From the NCBI GenBank assembly GCA_900767585.1, contig CAAFZP010000034.1:1-8063 (forward strand): 8,063 bases of DNA. Direction: 5' to 3'. Position numbers and translations under genes: made by a program. Under the pieces are notes generated by a model, which saw only the letters and a program-made list of their open reading frames with translations, searched no databases and was not told where the DNA came from. Source of the stretch: Lachnospiraceae bacterium (GTDB lineage: Bacteria > Bacillota > Clostridia > Lachnospirales > Lachnospiraceae). This document shows, one piece after another, positions 1-7,711 of the stretch (the stretch's first letter is position 1; every line of letters starts with the position of its first letter).

Positions 1-236
1 TAGTGCAACAGAAATATACCGCCACCTTCGGGTGGTAAGGGTGGAAAGGCGAGGTAAGAGCTCACCGCTGTTTTGGTAACAAGGCAGGCTCTGTAAACCC
101 CATCCGGAGCAAGACCAAACAGAAAACGATACAGCTGCCCGCTGTGTTTTCAGGTAGGTCGCTTGAACCTTGTGGTAACATAAGGTCTAGATAGATAATC
201 ACTCTCGACATAACCCGGCTTATCGTCTGACTTACG
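1..236 (+). ncRNA. rnpB: RNase P RNA, bacterial type A, 5' end outside the window
   Basis: This is the catalytic RNA of ribonuclease P, which removes 5' leaders from precursor tRNAs together with the RnpA protein. It follows the order of the E. coli type A RNA: AGTGCAACAGAAA near the left edge; a very short P12 hairpin (CCACC-TTCG-GGTGG, 22-35); P13 (48-66, with one C-A mismatch); P14 closed by a GTAA tetraloop (68-87); the conserved GTAAACCCC...CCGGAGCAAG block (about 93-114); a P16/P17 arm with GCCC in its loop (about 122-151), which in type A RNAs pairs with an upstream P6 strand; P18 with a second GTAA tetraloop (167-186); TAGATAGAT (188-196); and the P4 3' strand ACATAACCCGGCTTAT. The last bases, CGTCTGACTTACG (224-236), should be the 3' strand of P1. 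The 5' part, including P1-P3 and the 5' strand of P4, is not in the window. The exact 3' end is inferred. Confidence 0.96.
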
Positions 237-246
237 TTTTTTATTT
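237..246 (+). terminator. T-rich tail after rnpB, possible terminator
   Basis: A T-run (TTTTTTATTT) directly follows the presumed P1 3' strand of RNase P RNA. It could end the transcript, but no local hairpin is visible just before it. The only base-paired element at this place would be P1, whose other strand lies several hundred bases upstream, outside the window. The run reaches into the stop codon of the convergent kinase gene. Confidence 0.35.
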
Positions 247-1930
247 ATACATCAAAACATCCGCCACCGACAAACTCTCTAAGGATAGAATTCATCGGAA
301 TATTCGTCACTTCCAATCCAAGGAAATAATCCAGGAACTTTAATAACCGTTTTGCCTCATAGTATTCTTCCGAATCCTTTGGTACCGAGAACAAAAGCGG
401 CTCCGCATACTGTTTGATCACACTAAGCTCATAGATCAGTGCAGAATTAAACATGACATCCGCTTCCTCCTGGAACGGGAAAATATATTTTTCTTCGCCA
501 CGTCGGACAGATGGCCACATCGCGATTGTTTCCTGTGCATCGTTCCCCCTGGTTCTTGCATCCCGCACAATTCTGCGGATCAGTCTTCCATCGGTCGTCG
601 GGATCCGGTTATGATCATCAATATTGATCTGTGTCAATGCACTGATGTAGATTTTGAATTTGCTTTCATCCGGAAGTCCGCTTGTCATAAGCGGATTCAA
701 TGCATGAATTCCTTCCGCTACCAGTACATCTCCATCATTTAATTTCAACTTTTTGCCTTTATACTCTTTTCTTCCCTGCGTAAAATTAAACGTCGGTATC
801 GGAACGGTCTCACCGGCAAGCAGTTTTTTCATGTCCGAATGAAAAAGTTCAAGGTCCATTGCCTCAATACATTCAAAATCATAGTTTCCGTTTTCATCCT
901 TCGGCGTGTGCTCCCGATCAACAAAATAGTTGTCGAGTGCGAGCGGATACGGGCGAAGTCCATGTGCCCGAAGCTGAACGCTTAACCGATGGGAAAATGT
1001 TGTCTTTCCGGATGAACTCGGTCCCGCGATCAGAACAAGCTTCTTCCCTCCGGCGCGGACCATATCTGCAATCTGCGCAATCTGTTTTTCCTGAAGCGCT
1101 TCCTGCACAAGCATCAGTTCCCGGATCTCTCCGTTTGTAATGCACTCATTCAACTGTCCGACATTACTGACATCGAGTGTCTGGCTCCATTCATCCGAAG
1201 TTTTCAACACGTGGAACAATTTTTCCCGCGGTTCAAAATCCGGAATAATCTCCGGTTCTTCTTTCGTTGGTGTCATCAGCATAAATCCGGTTGCATATGG
1301 TACAAGATCGTAACAGGTAATATATCCGGTCGAAGGAACCATATATCCATAAAAATAATCTTCATAATCTTCAATACTATACAGGTTCGCCTTGGATACA
1401 CGTCGATAACGGAACAGACGTTCCTTGTCAAAACGTCCCTGCTTCGCAAAACGCTGCACAGCCTCCTCTGTTGACACAGACTGTTTTATGATTGCAACAT
1501 CCTTACGCACAAGTTCGTTCATCCGGTTTTTCACCTGAAAGAGCATTTCTTTTGTAACCGGTATTTCCTCCGATATCATCTTGTCATCTTCGCGCTTATT
1601 TTTTAGAAGGCGGCAGTAATATCCCTTTCCAAGTGAATACATCACTTTCACTGTATATCCGCTGCCCATGACATCAAAAAATGCCTTCACCATAAGAAAT
1701 GTAAGACTACGTTTGTAAGTATCCATACCGATTACGGATGTTTTTTCCACAAGTTTTAATTCAACATCCCGATCAAGCAATTTCGCGAGCTCGCACAGTT
1801 TCCGGTTGCAAAACGCAAGTACGTATTTTTTCTCATCGTCCGCCATATGCGCATGTATAAATTCTGTGATTGCGGAGAATTTATCCACTTCGTAAACCTT
1901 CCCATTCATTGTGATTTTAATTTTTTCCAT
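245..1930 (-). CDS. Nucleoside (uridine-type) kinase with N-terminal TGS/ThrRS-like domains
   Basis: This 561-residue protein is expected to phosphorylate a nucleoside, probably uridine or cytidine, with ATP or GTP in the cytoplasm. Residues 1-60 look like a TGS (ubiquitin-like) domain. Residues about 65-230 resemble the second additional (editing) domain of threonyl-tRNA synthetase, but the usual HxxxH metal motif is absent; the matching stretch reads SLTFLMVKAFF. Residues about 295-500 are a phosphoribulokinase/uridine-kinase P-loop domain: Walker A GPSSSGKT at 303-310, LDNYF at 332-336, and an EGIHALNP segment at 406-413. This fusion architecture is known in Clostridia; the substrate has not been settled from sequence. 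The ATG is supported by AAAGGAG ten bases upstream. The gene follows nif3 by 32 nt and is the last gene of the operon, facing rnpB. No terminator hairpin is visible after its stop. Confidence 0.88.
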   Translation of the reverse strand: MEKIKITMNGKVYEVDKFSAITEFIHAHMADDEKKYVLAFCNRKLCELAKLLDRDVELKLVEKTSVIGMDTYKRSLTFLMVKAFFDVMGSGYTVKVMYSLGKGYYCRLLKNKREDDKMISEEIPVTKEMLFQVKNRMNELVRKDVAIIKQSVSTEEAVQRFAKQGRFDKERLFRYRRVSKANLYSIEDYEDYFYGYMVPSTGYITCYDLVPYATGFMLMTPTKEEPEIIPDFEPREKLFHVLKTSDEWSQTLDVSNVGQLNECITNGEIRELMLVQEALQEKQIAQIADMVRAGGKKLVLIAGPSSSGKTTFSHRLSVQLRAHGLRPYPLALDNYFVDREHTPKDENGNYDFECIEAMDLELFHSDMKKLLAGETVPIPTFNFTQGRKEYKGKKLKLNDGDVLVAEGIHALNPLMTSGLPDESKFKIYISALTQINIDDHNRIPTTDGRLIRRIVRDARTRGNDAQETIAMWPSVRRGEEKYIFPFQEEADVMFNSALIYELSVIKQYAEPLLFSVPKDSEEYYEAKRLLKFLDYFLGLEVTNIPMNSILREFVGGGCFDV

Positions 1931-1962
1931 GCACTACACACTCCTTTCGCTTTCCACCCGGA

Positions 1963-2745
1963 TTAAACAATCGAAAATGGCACACCCATATTTGCAATTT
2001 CAATCTCGAGACCCGGATCATACCCTTTTATATAGTCGTACATTATATGCATAAAAATCTGTTCTAACCCATAATGAGACGCATCAATAATATCCACACC
2101 AAGTTCCCCGGCATCTAACCCTTCATGATGACCGATATCCCCTGTGATCAGGCATTCTGCTTTTTTCCCAGCAGCAACATCAATCACGCTTCTTCCAGAC
2201 CCTGGGCAGATAGCTATTTTTTCTATGACTCTGTCAGGTTTTCCATACATTATCACATTTTTTAAATCAAATTTCCGTTTGACATATTCTGCCAGAGAAG
2301 CATTTGTCATCGGCTGTTTCAGGTACCCTACCTGGCCAATTCCTTCTCCATCTTTTGTTTCTTCCAGCACTTCTGTATTTTTCAACTCCAGCATACGCGC
2401 AGTTTCCCGTGCCATACCGCCAATTGTATCAAAATTCGTATGCATGGCATAACAGGCAATCCCATGTTCAGCCAAATCTAATATTTTTCTACCTAATACC
2501 GTCTCATCGTTGATCCGGTCCACACGTCCGAATATCATAGGATGATGGGAAACAATCATATCTGCGTGTTCATTTATAGCCTTTTCAATGACTTCGATTG
2601 TTACATCGACCGTCAGTAAAACCTTATGTATTTCTTTTGTTTTCCTGCCAACAAGCAGTCCGACATGATCCCACTCCATTGCATACTCTGTTGGGGCTTT
2701 CTTTTCCAATATACGAATTAAGTTCTCACAAAGCAATACTCTCAT
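1963..2745 (-). CDS. Nif3-like dinuclear metal center protein (YqfO/YbgI family), short form
   Basis: This is a member of the Nif3/DUF34 family, cytoplasmic proteins with a two-metal site and no firmly settled function; many databases carry the name 'GTP cyclohydrolase I type 2 homolog'. With 260 residues it is the short form, without the PII/CutA-like insertion that makes Bacillus subtilis YqfO longer. The presumed metal ligands are all visible: SHHP (H67, H68), HTNFD (D106) and DASHYGLEQ (H224, E228); DIGHHE lies at 203-208. The ATG overlaps the trmK stop as ATGA, but AGGAG abuts that ATG with no spacer. A TTG at codon 4 (2734-2736) sits 9 nt from AGGAG and would give a start that fits family N-termini (xxC-E-x-LI), so the true protein may be 257 residues. 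The family often neighbours trmK in Bacillota. Confidence 0.93.
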   Translation of the reverse strand: MRVLLCENLIRILEKKAPTEYAMEWDHVGLLVGRKTKEIHKVLLTVDVTIEVIEKAINEHADMIVSHHPMIFGRVDRINDETVLGRKILDLAEHGIACYAMHTNFDTIGGMARETARMLELKNTEVLEETKDGEGIGQVGYLKQPMTNASLAEYVKRKFDLKNVIMYGKPDRVIEKIAICPGSGRSVIDVAAGKKAECLITGDIGHHEGLDAGELGVDIIDASHYGLEQIFMHIMYDYIKGYDPGLEIEIANMGVPFSIV

Positions 2746-3500
2746 CTCCTGTTCAAAGTATCTATTACATTATGCAGTAAATCAATTTCCCGTTCGAGTT
2801 CCTCTGTCCTTTTTTTTGCAGAATCAGTCTGTCTATCCTGCAAAGTATGATAGATTTGACACTTTTTTTCTAACTCACGTGCCAAAAAACGGCCAAGTAA
2901 TATATTTTTTTCATGAATCAGCACCGGTCCATATAACAATTCTGCCCGTGTCATATGCACATCTGTTTTTTGTTTCTTTGCCTTGATTATTGTGTAATAC
3001 TTCCCTTCTTCAAGCAAAAACTGTTCATCACATATTTGATATCCATGCTCTTCCAGGCACAATCGCAAGACATCCAGCTCCGATTGTGGTTGTAAGATCA
3101 ATCCAATCCCGGCTTCAAGGTGGATATGTCCCGCCATCAGGATGTCCCGCATCAGCTTTCCACCCATACCGGCTATCACAGCCCAGTCTGCCTCTCCGAC
3201 TTGAAGGCTATCGAATCCATTTGAAAGTCTAGTGTCTACACTTTTTTCAAACCCATATTCCATGAGATTTTTCTGTGCGATATCCAAAGGTCCGCGTCGT
3301 ACATCCATCGCAACCACATGTCTTGCAAGTTTTTGTTCTATACATGCCATTGAAACAAACGCATGGTCACAGCCAATATCAGCCACGCAGCCGATTGTTC
3401 CATATCTCTCTTTCTCATCGCGCAGCATATCCAGAATTCCCTGCATACGCAGGGATAACGGGATTTTGACAGTATCTTGTTTTGTATTATTCATTAGCAT
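2742..3500 (-). CDS. trmK: tRNA (adenine(22)-N1)-methyltransferase TrmK
   Basis: This SAM-dependent enzyme makes m1A at position 22 in the D-arm of tRNAs such as tRNA-Ser and tRNA-Tyr (known for B. subtilis TrmK, formerly YqfN). The 252-residue protein has the Rossmann motif I VADIGCDHAFVS (39-50), an acidic SAM-ribose position in AMDVRRGPL (64-72), AGMGGKLM (110-117) and LILQPQSELDVLR (134-146). Residues about 200-250 are charged and helical, as expected for the C-terminal coiled coil of this family. The start at 3500 lies inside the last codons of rpoD, a 14-nt overlap, with AAAGGA (3509-3514) eight bases upstream; a second ATG two codons later (3494) is possible. Its TGA overlaps the nif3 ATG. 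Both overlaps point to translational coupling. Confidence 0.94.
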   Translation of the reverse strand: MLMNNTKQDTVKIPLSLRMQGILDMLRDEKERYGTIGCVADIGCDHAFVSMACIEQKLARHVVAMDVRRGPLDIAQKNLMEYGFEKSVDTRLSNGFDSLQVGEADWAVIAGMGGKLMRDILMAGHIHLEAGIGLILQPQSELDVLRLCLEEHGYQICDEQFLLEEGKYYTIIKAKKQKTDVHMTRAELLYGPVLIHEKNILLGRFLARELEKKCQIYHTLQDRQTDSAKKRTEELEREIDLLHNVIDTLNRR

Positions 3501-4797
3501 CCAGGTAATCCTTTAACTTTCTGCTTCTGCTCGGATGTTTCAGTTTCCGGAGCGCTTTTGCTTCAATCTGACGGATACGTTCCCGTGTCACCTGAAACTC
3601 TTTTCCAACTTCTTCCAATGTACGTGCACGTCCATCATCCATGCCAAACCGCAGGCGAAGAACCTTTTGTTCTCTCTCTGTCAGTGTGTCAAGCACTTCG
3701 TTCAACTGATCCCGAAGCAGGTTGCTTGCTGCAGCTTCTGCCGGTACCGGGACATTCTGATCCTGGATGAAATCTCCAAGATGACTGTCTTCCTCTTCAC
3801 CGATTGGAGTCTCCAGCGATACCGGTTCCTGTGAAATCTTCAATATCTCACGGACACGATCAACCGAAATATCCATCTCTGCTGCAATTTCTTCCGGCAA
3901 CGGTTCCCTTCCAAGCTCCTGAAGCAGCTGTCTGGATACGCGAATCAATTTGTTGATTGTCTCAACCATATGAACCGGGATTCGGATTGTTCTCGCCTGG
4001 TCTGCGATTGCTCTTGTGATTGCCTGCCGGATCCACCATGTAGCATACGTACTAAATTTATATCCTTTTTCATAGTCAAACTTTTCAACCGCTTTGATCA
4101 GGCCCAGATTTCCTTCCTGAATCAGATCCAAAAACAACATACCACGTCCAACATAACGCTTTGCAATGCTGACCACCAGACGAAGGTTTGCCTCTGCAAG
4201 CTTCTGCTTTGCTTTTTCATCGCCCTGTTCCATCCGCTTTGCAAGCTCAATTTCTTCCTCTGCTGTCAAAAGCGGCACCTTTCCGATTTCCTTCAAATAC
4301 ATACGAACCGGGTCTTCAATGCTGACGCCATCCGGAACAGACAAATCAATCTTTTCCACATCAATATCTGCATCCTCCGGATCTTCGAGGATCATATCAT
4401 CCAAAATCTCATCATCATCTTCGGTCTCAGACAAAACAGCGACATGATGCTCATCAAGATAATCAAAAATCTTTGTCATCATATCTGTCGTCAACGCAAT
4501 ATCCGGTTTGCCTGCAAAATAATTGACAATCTCATTGTCAAACAGTGTATTGTCATTTTTCTTCGCCATCTCAACCAGATTTTCAAGATGCTCCTTCATC
4601 TGTTCTGAAGACAAAATATTGGCATCTTCCGCATTCTTGGCTGTGTTTTTGGTCGTCTTTGTTGTCTCTTTCTTTGTCATTTCTTTCTTCGCTGCCTCTT
4701 TCTTTGTTGTCTGTTTCTTTACCGCCTGTGTTGTATCAGTCTTGGTTTCCTGTACATTTTCCTTTTTTACTTCTGTATCTGCAACATTTTTTGTCAT
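3487..4797 (-). CDS. rpoD: RNA polymerase primary sigma factor (sigma-70/SigA)
   Basis: This is the housekeeping sigma factor that directs RNA polymerase to -35/-10 promoters. The 436 residues fall in order: a Lys/Thr-rich tail (1-55) with four tandem pentapeptides at 27-46; a sigma 1.1-like region (about 60-122); an acidic stretch (123-150); region 1.2 with SIEDPVRMYLKEIG (159-172); region 2 with ANLRLVVSIAKRYVGRGM, DLIQEGNLGL and the -10 recognition segment FSTYATWWIRQAITRAI (204-264); region 3 (about 282-360); and region 4 with LTEREQKVLRLRFG and the helix-turn-helix TLEEVGKEFQVTRERIRQIE (372-412). Regions 2 and 4 match primary sigmas closely. GGAG lies 5 nt before the ATG. It follows dnaG by 31 nt, the classic dnaG-rpoD pairing. 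The Lys-rich tail is the only unusual part. Confidence 0.98.
   Translation of the reverse strand: MTKNVADTEVKKENVQETKTDTTQAVKKQTTKKEAAKKEMTKKETTKTTKNTAKNAEDANILSSEQMKEHLENLVEMAKKNDNTLFDNEIVNYFAGKPDIALTTDMMTKIFDYLDEHHVAVLSETEDDDEILDDMILEDPEDADIDVEKIDLSVPDGVSIEDPVRMYLKEIGKVPLLTAEEEIELAKRMEQGDEKAKQKLAEANLRLVVSIAKRYVGRGMLFLDLIQEGNLGLIKAVEKFDYEKGYKFSTYATWWIRQAITRAIADQARTIRIPVHMVETINKLIRVSRQLLQELGREPLPEEIAAEMDISVDRVREILKISQEPVSLETPIGEEEDSHLGDFIQDQNVPVPAEAAASNLLRDQLNEVLDTLTEREQKVLRLRFGMDDGRARTLEEVGKEFQVTRERIRQIEAKALRKLKHPSRSRKLKDYLDANE
4660..4719 (-). repeat. 15-bp tandem repeat coding four Lys-rich pentapeptides in RpoD
   Basis: Codons 27-46 of rpoD encode KKQTT, KKEAA, KKEMT and KKETT in succession, so the DNA is a degenerate 15-bp tandem array, purine-rich on the coding strand. 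It lies before sigma region 1.1, in a part of the protein with no conserved structure. Such arrays can change copy number by slippage without shifting the frame. Confidence 0.8.
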
Positions 4798-4828
4798 ATT
4801 CGCTCCATCCTTCCATTGTGCTTATATT

Positions 4829-6637
4829 CTATCCATTCTTTAATGATATATGCATTTTCGCCAATTTTCCCTTTTCCGCAATCACCTGTGGCAATTTTTC
4901 GGGATTAGCCGCAATATTTGCAAGTTCATAGTCAATCCGTGCAATCTTGACTTTTCGTACCAGTTCATTGACTGCTTCTTCCTTTTCGTCTTCCGGTATC
5001 TCAAAATCAAGTTCTGTCTGCAGGATTTTTGCAACCAGCCGCTGTTTTTCAATATCCTCAAACAGATTGACGATAGCCGCCGGATTTACCGTGCCTGTCT
5101 CTTTGTATTGATCAAACAGTTTCTTTGCGACTGTATGATAATCTTCATCTATAAAATCATCTTCCGTAACGATCCCATCAAGCGCCTGAAATAAATACGG
5201 ATTTCCGACCATCCACGTGAGAAGTAATCGTTGTGGCTGGGTTTTCATATCCGCTTCTTTTTCCTCCCTGCTTTGCGGCGGTGACTGTGATGAAGTTCCT
5301 CGCACTTCCACGGAAGTTTCATCTGCATCCGGTTTTGATGCCATTCCAATCGTTCCATACTTTGTCACAATCGCTTTCAAATCATCCGGATTTAAGTTAT
5401 ATTTCTCGGCCACTGCATCGATATAACTATGTCTTACGACCGGTTCTTCAAGCTGTGCCAGCCTCTTTGCCGCATCTTTGACAAACCGGATTTTTTCTTC
5501 CGGATCTTTCAGATTATATGCAGCGGCAATACTGTCAATCTCAAATACAATCCCGGTCACTGCATTCGCGATTCGCTCTTCAAATGCTTCTTTACCAAGG
5601 TTATGGATAAATTCATCCGGATCTTTGTAAGGTTTTAAGTCAATCACACGGGTTGCAATGCCAACCTCCCGCATGATACCAATCGCTTTCATCGTAGCTT
5701 TTCGGCCGGCACCATCGCTGTCATATGCCAGATACACTTCATCCGTGTACCGTTTTACAATCGTTGCATGTCCCGTCGTAAGTGCCGTTCCCAGCGAAGC
5801 AGCCGCATTGTCAAATCCAGCCTGGTGCATCGCAATCACATCCATGTATCCTTCACATAGGATGATTCCCCGCCGTTTGGACCTCCGCGCAATATTCATC
5901 GCAAAAAGCGTATGGCTTTTATCAAAAACCGCTGTTTCTTTCGTATTGATATATTTCGGAAGTCCGTCACCAAGCACTCGTCCGCCAAAGCCGACAACCT
6001 TTCCGTTGATGTCCAGAATCGGCACCATGGCACGATTCCAGAACATATCCTGTCCACCTTTTTTTTCATCGATACGAACCAGCCCGGAATCCTTCATCTG
6101 GGCATCTGTATATCCATTTTTCTTCAAATACATATACAGATCATTTGCATATACATTGGCATATCCGAGTCCAAACCGCTGAATCGTATCATCAGAAAAT
6201 CCACGTTCATGATAATATGCAAGCGCATGTGCCCCTGACGGTGTTTTGGTGAGCATATAATTGAAATACACAGCAGCGGCCTTGTTCATCTCTTTCAATA
6301 CGGTCTTATAATTTTCTTTCTGCCGCTGTTCTTTGGAATAATCCTGCTCCGGAAGTGCAACCCCTGCCCGTTCTGCCAGCATCTTAACCGCTTCCGGAAA
6401 TGAATAATTCTCGTACTCCATCACGAAAGTCAGGACATTTCCACCTACACCACATCCAAAGCAATGATACATCTGCTTATCCCGGCTCACATGAAAAGAT
6501 GGTGTTTTCTCATGATGGAACGGGCAACAAGCCATATAAGAATTTCCGCGTCGTTTCAATGTGACATAACTTCCGATCACATCCACGATATCATTGCGGC
6601 TCCGCACTTCTTCAATTAGATCTTCCGAATAATACAA
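4829..6637 (-). CDS. dnaG: DNA primase DnaG
   Basis: This enzyme makes the RNA primers for Okazaki fragments at the replication fork and is recruited by the replicative helicase. The 602-residue protein has a CHC2 zinc ribbon with ligands C38, H41, C59 and C62 (CPFHHEKTPSF and YHCFGCG); the RNA polymerase domain with FGGRVLGDGLPKYINT (217-232); Toprim catalytic acidic residues in EGYMD (E262) and DSDGAG (D306, D308); and KDPDEF (338-343). A polar Ser/Pro/Glu linker (about 434-464) leads to a C-terminal helicase-binding domain (about 468-600). The length is normal. The start codon is TTG: GAAGGAA (6644-6650) lies 7 nt upstream and MYYSEDLIEEVRSRNDIVDVI is the usual N-terminus. It follows dgt by 66 nt, a gap with no convincing terminator or promoter. 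Confidence 0.98.
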   Translation of the reverse strand: MYYSEDLIEEVRSRNDIVDVIGSYVTLKRRGNSYMACCPFHHEKTPSFHVSRDKQMYHCFGCGVGGNVLTFVMEYENYSFPEAVKMLAERAGVALPEQDYSKEQRQKENYKTVLKEMNKAAAVYFNYMLTKTPSGAHALAYYHERGFSDDTIQRFGLGYANVYANDLYMYLKKNGYTDAQMKDSGLVRIDEKKGGQDMFWNRAMVPILDINGKVVGFGGRVLGDGLPKYINTKETAVFDKSHTLFAMNIARRSKRRGIILCEGYMDVIAMHQAGFDNAAASLGTALTTGHATIVKRYTDEVYLAYDSDGAGRKATMKAIGIMREVGIATRVIDLKPYKDPDEFIHNLGKEAFEERIANAVTGIVFEIDSIAAAYNLKDPEEKIRFVKDAAKRLAQLEEPVVRHSYIDAVAEKYNLNPDDLKAIVTKYGTIGMASKPDADETSVEVRGTSSQSPPQSREEKEADMKTQPQRLLLTWMVGNPYLFQALDGIVTEDDFIDEDYHTVAKKLFDQYKETGTVNPAAIVNLFEDIEKQRLVAKILQTELDFEIPEDEKEEAVNELVRKVKIARIDYELANIAANPEKLPQVIAEKGKLAKMHISLKNG

Positions 6638-6650
6638 TTTCTGTTCCTTC
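6635..6650 (-). promoter_or_regulatory. Ribosome binding site deciding a TTG start for dnaG
   Basis: GAAGGAA (6650-6644) precedes TTG (6637-6635); AAGGA to TTG is 7 nt. No in-frame ATG lies closer to the conserved primase N-terminus, and the following residues match the standard primase start. Confidence 0.85.
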
Positions 6651-6703
6651 TTTATTTTTATTTCTACGATTCCGGCAAAGAATCCAACCGCAGTTTTATT
6701 GTT

Positions 6704-7711
6704 TTATTCTTTACTCCATGATTTTGGTATAAAGAGTCTCTTTGCTGTATCTATCGCATAATTATCTGTCATTCCGGCAATGTAATCACAGATAACTGTC
6801 TCTTTTGGTTCGCCCCGTTCGATAAACAGGCGATATTCTTCCGGGAGCCACTCTTCATGCTCCACAAATTCCTCAAACAGCATACTGATCAAACGTTCTG
6901 CTTTTATTTCCTCACTTTTTGCTACCGGATTTGTATATAAATCCTGAAACATAAAAGCTCGAAGTTCCTGAAATGCTTGTTTAAAATCTTCCGGAAGCAG
7001 GATATCTTCTACATTTTTGCTTGTTTTCACTACTGTATGAATCAAATTATTAATCCGGTCGCGTGTGCTATGTCCAAGCAAGTCTGTACATGCTTTTGGA
7101 AGCATCTCCTCCGTCAGGATTCCTGCCCGGATTCCATCATCAATATCATGATTTACATAAGCAATCTTATCTGACAGCTGAACGATTTTTCCCTCCAAGG
7201 TCGCCGGATGGCAGGATGTTTTATGATTTCGGATTCCATCCCGTACTTCCCACGTGAGATTTAATCCCTTTCCGTTTTTCTCCAGATATTCCACAACCCG
7301 CACGCTCTGCTCATTATGGCAGAACGGTTTGGAAGTATACTTAGAAAGCGCACGCTCCCCCACATGTCCAAATGGCGTATGTCCCAAATCATGTCCAAGT
7401 GCAATCGCCTCCACCAGATCTTCATTCAAAAACAGAGATCTCGCAATCGTCCGTCCTATCTGTGCAACTTCCAATGTATGCGTCAGCCGCGTACGGTAAT
7501 GGTCACCGCCCGGCGACAAAAAGACCTGGGTTTTGTGTTTCATCCTGCGAAACGATTTGGAATGTATAATCCGATCACGATCTCTTTGAAATTCCGTACG
7601 CAGATCACACTTTTCTTCTGCACGATCACGTCCACGCGTCTGATCCGCAAAGCACGCACACGAACGATATATCGCATGTTCTCTTTCTTCGAGGACTTCT
7701 CTTATGATCAA
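6704..7711 (-). CDS. dgt: dGTPase-like dNTP triphosphohydrolase (HD superfamily)
   Basis: This HD-superfamily protein is expected to hydrolyse dNTPs to the deoxynucleoside and triphosphate, limiting dNTP pools. Residues about 28-64 carry the family segment GRDRAEEKCDLRTEFQRDRDRIIHS...FRRMKHKTQVF. The metal-binding HD residues are visible: H78 in LTHTLEV, H107-D108 in GHDLGHTPFGH, and D181 in LSDKIAY. HNEQS (132-136) is also typical. I choose the TTG at 7709-7711 as start: AAAAGGAG (7718-7725) lies 6 nt before it, and the resulting IIREVLEEREH N-terminus fits the family, giving 335 residues. The frame stays open to a GTG at 7774, but that start has no ribosome binding site and lies about where transcription from the candidate promoter would begin. 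First gene of the operon. Nucleotide specificity (dGTP or other dNTPs) cannot be read from sequence. Confidence 0.93.
   Translation of the reverse strand: MIIREVLEEREHAIYRSCACFADQTRGRDRAEEKCDLRTEFQRDRDRIIHSKSFRRMKHKTQVFLSPGGDHYRTRLTHTLEVAQIGRTIARSLFLNEDLVEAIALGHDLGHTPFGHVGERALSKYTSKPFCHNEQSVRVVEYLEKNGKGLNLTWEVRDGIRNHKTSCHPATLEGKIVQLSDKIAYVNHDIDDGIRAGILTEEMLPKACTDLLGHSTRDRINNLIHTVVKTSKNVEDILLPEDFKQAFQELRAFMFQDLYTNPVAKSEEIKAERLISMLFEEFVEHEEWLPEEYRLFIERGEPKETVICDYIAGMTDNYAIDTAKRLFIPKSWSKE

Noticed and set aside
3970..4608. A 212-codon + strand frame inside rpoD
   Set aside because: It lies wholly antisense to well-conserved sigma-factor regions; its Cys/Phe/Ile-rich composition is what the reverse strand of such a gene gives.
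4798..4900. Separate promoter for rpoD in the end of dnaG
   Set aside because: TATAAG and TAGAAT occur upstream of rpoD, but no acceptable -35 box lies at the right distance.
5658..6182. A 174-codon + strand frame inside dnaG
   Set aside because: It is antisense to the primase catalytic domain, with no ribosome binding site or family resemblance.
6638..6703. Possible terminator or promoter between dgt and dnaG
   Set aside because: Only a 5-bp stem (GATTC/GAATC) is present and no T-run follows it on the - strand; no convincing -35/-10 pair is seen.
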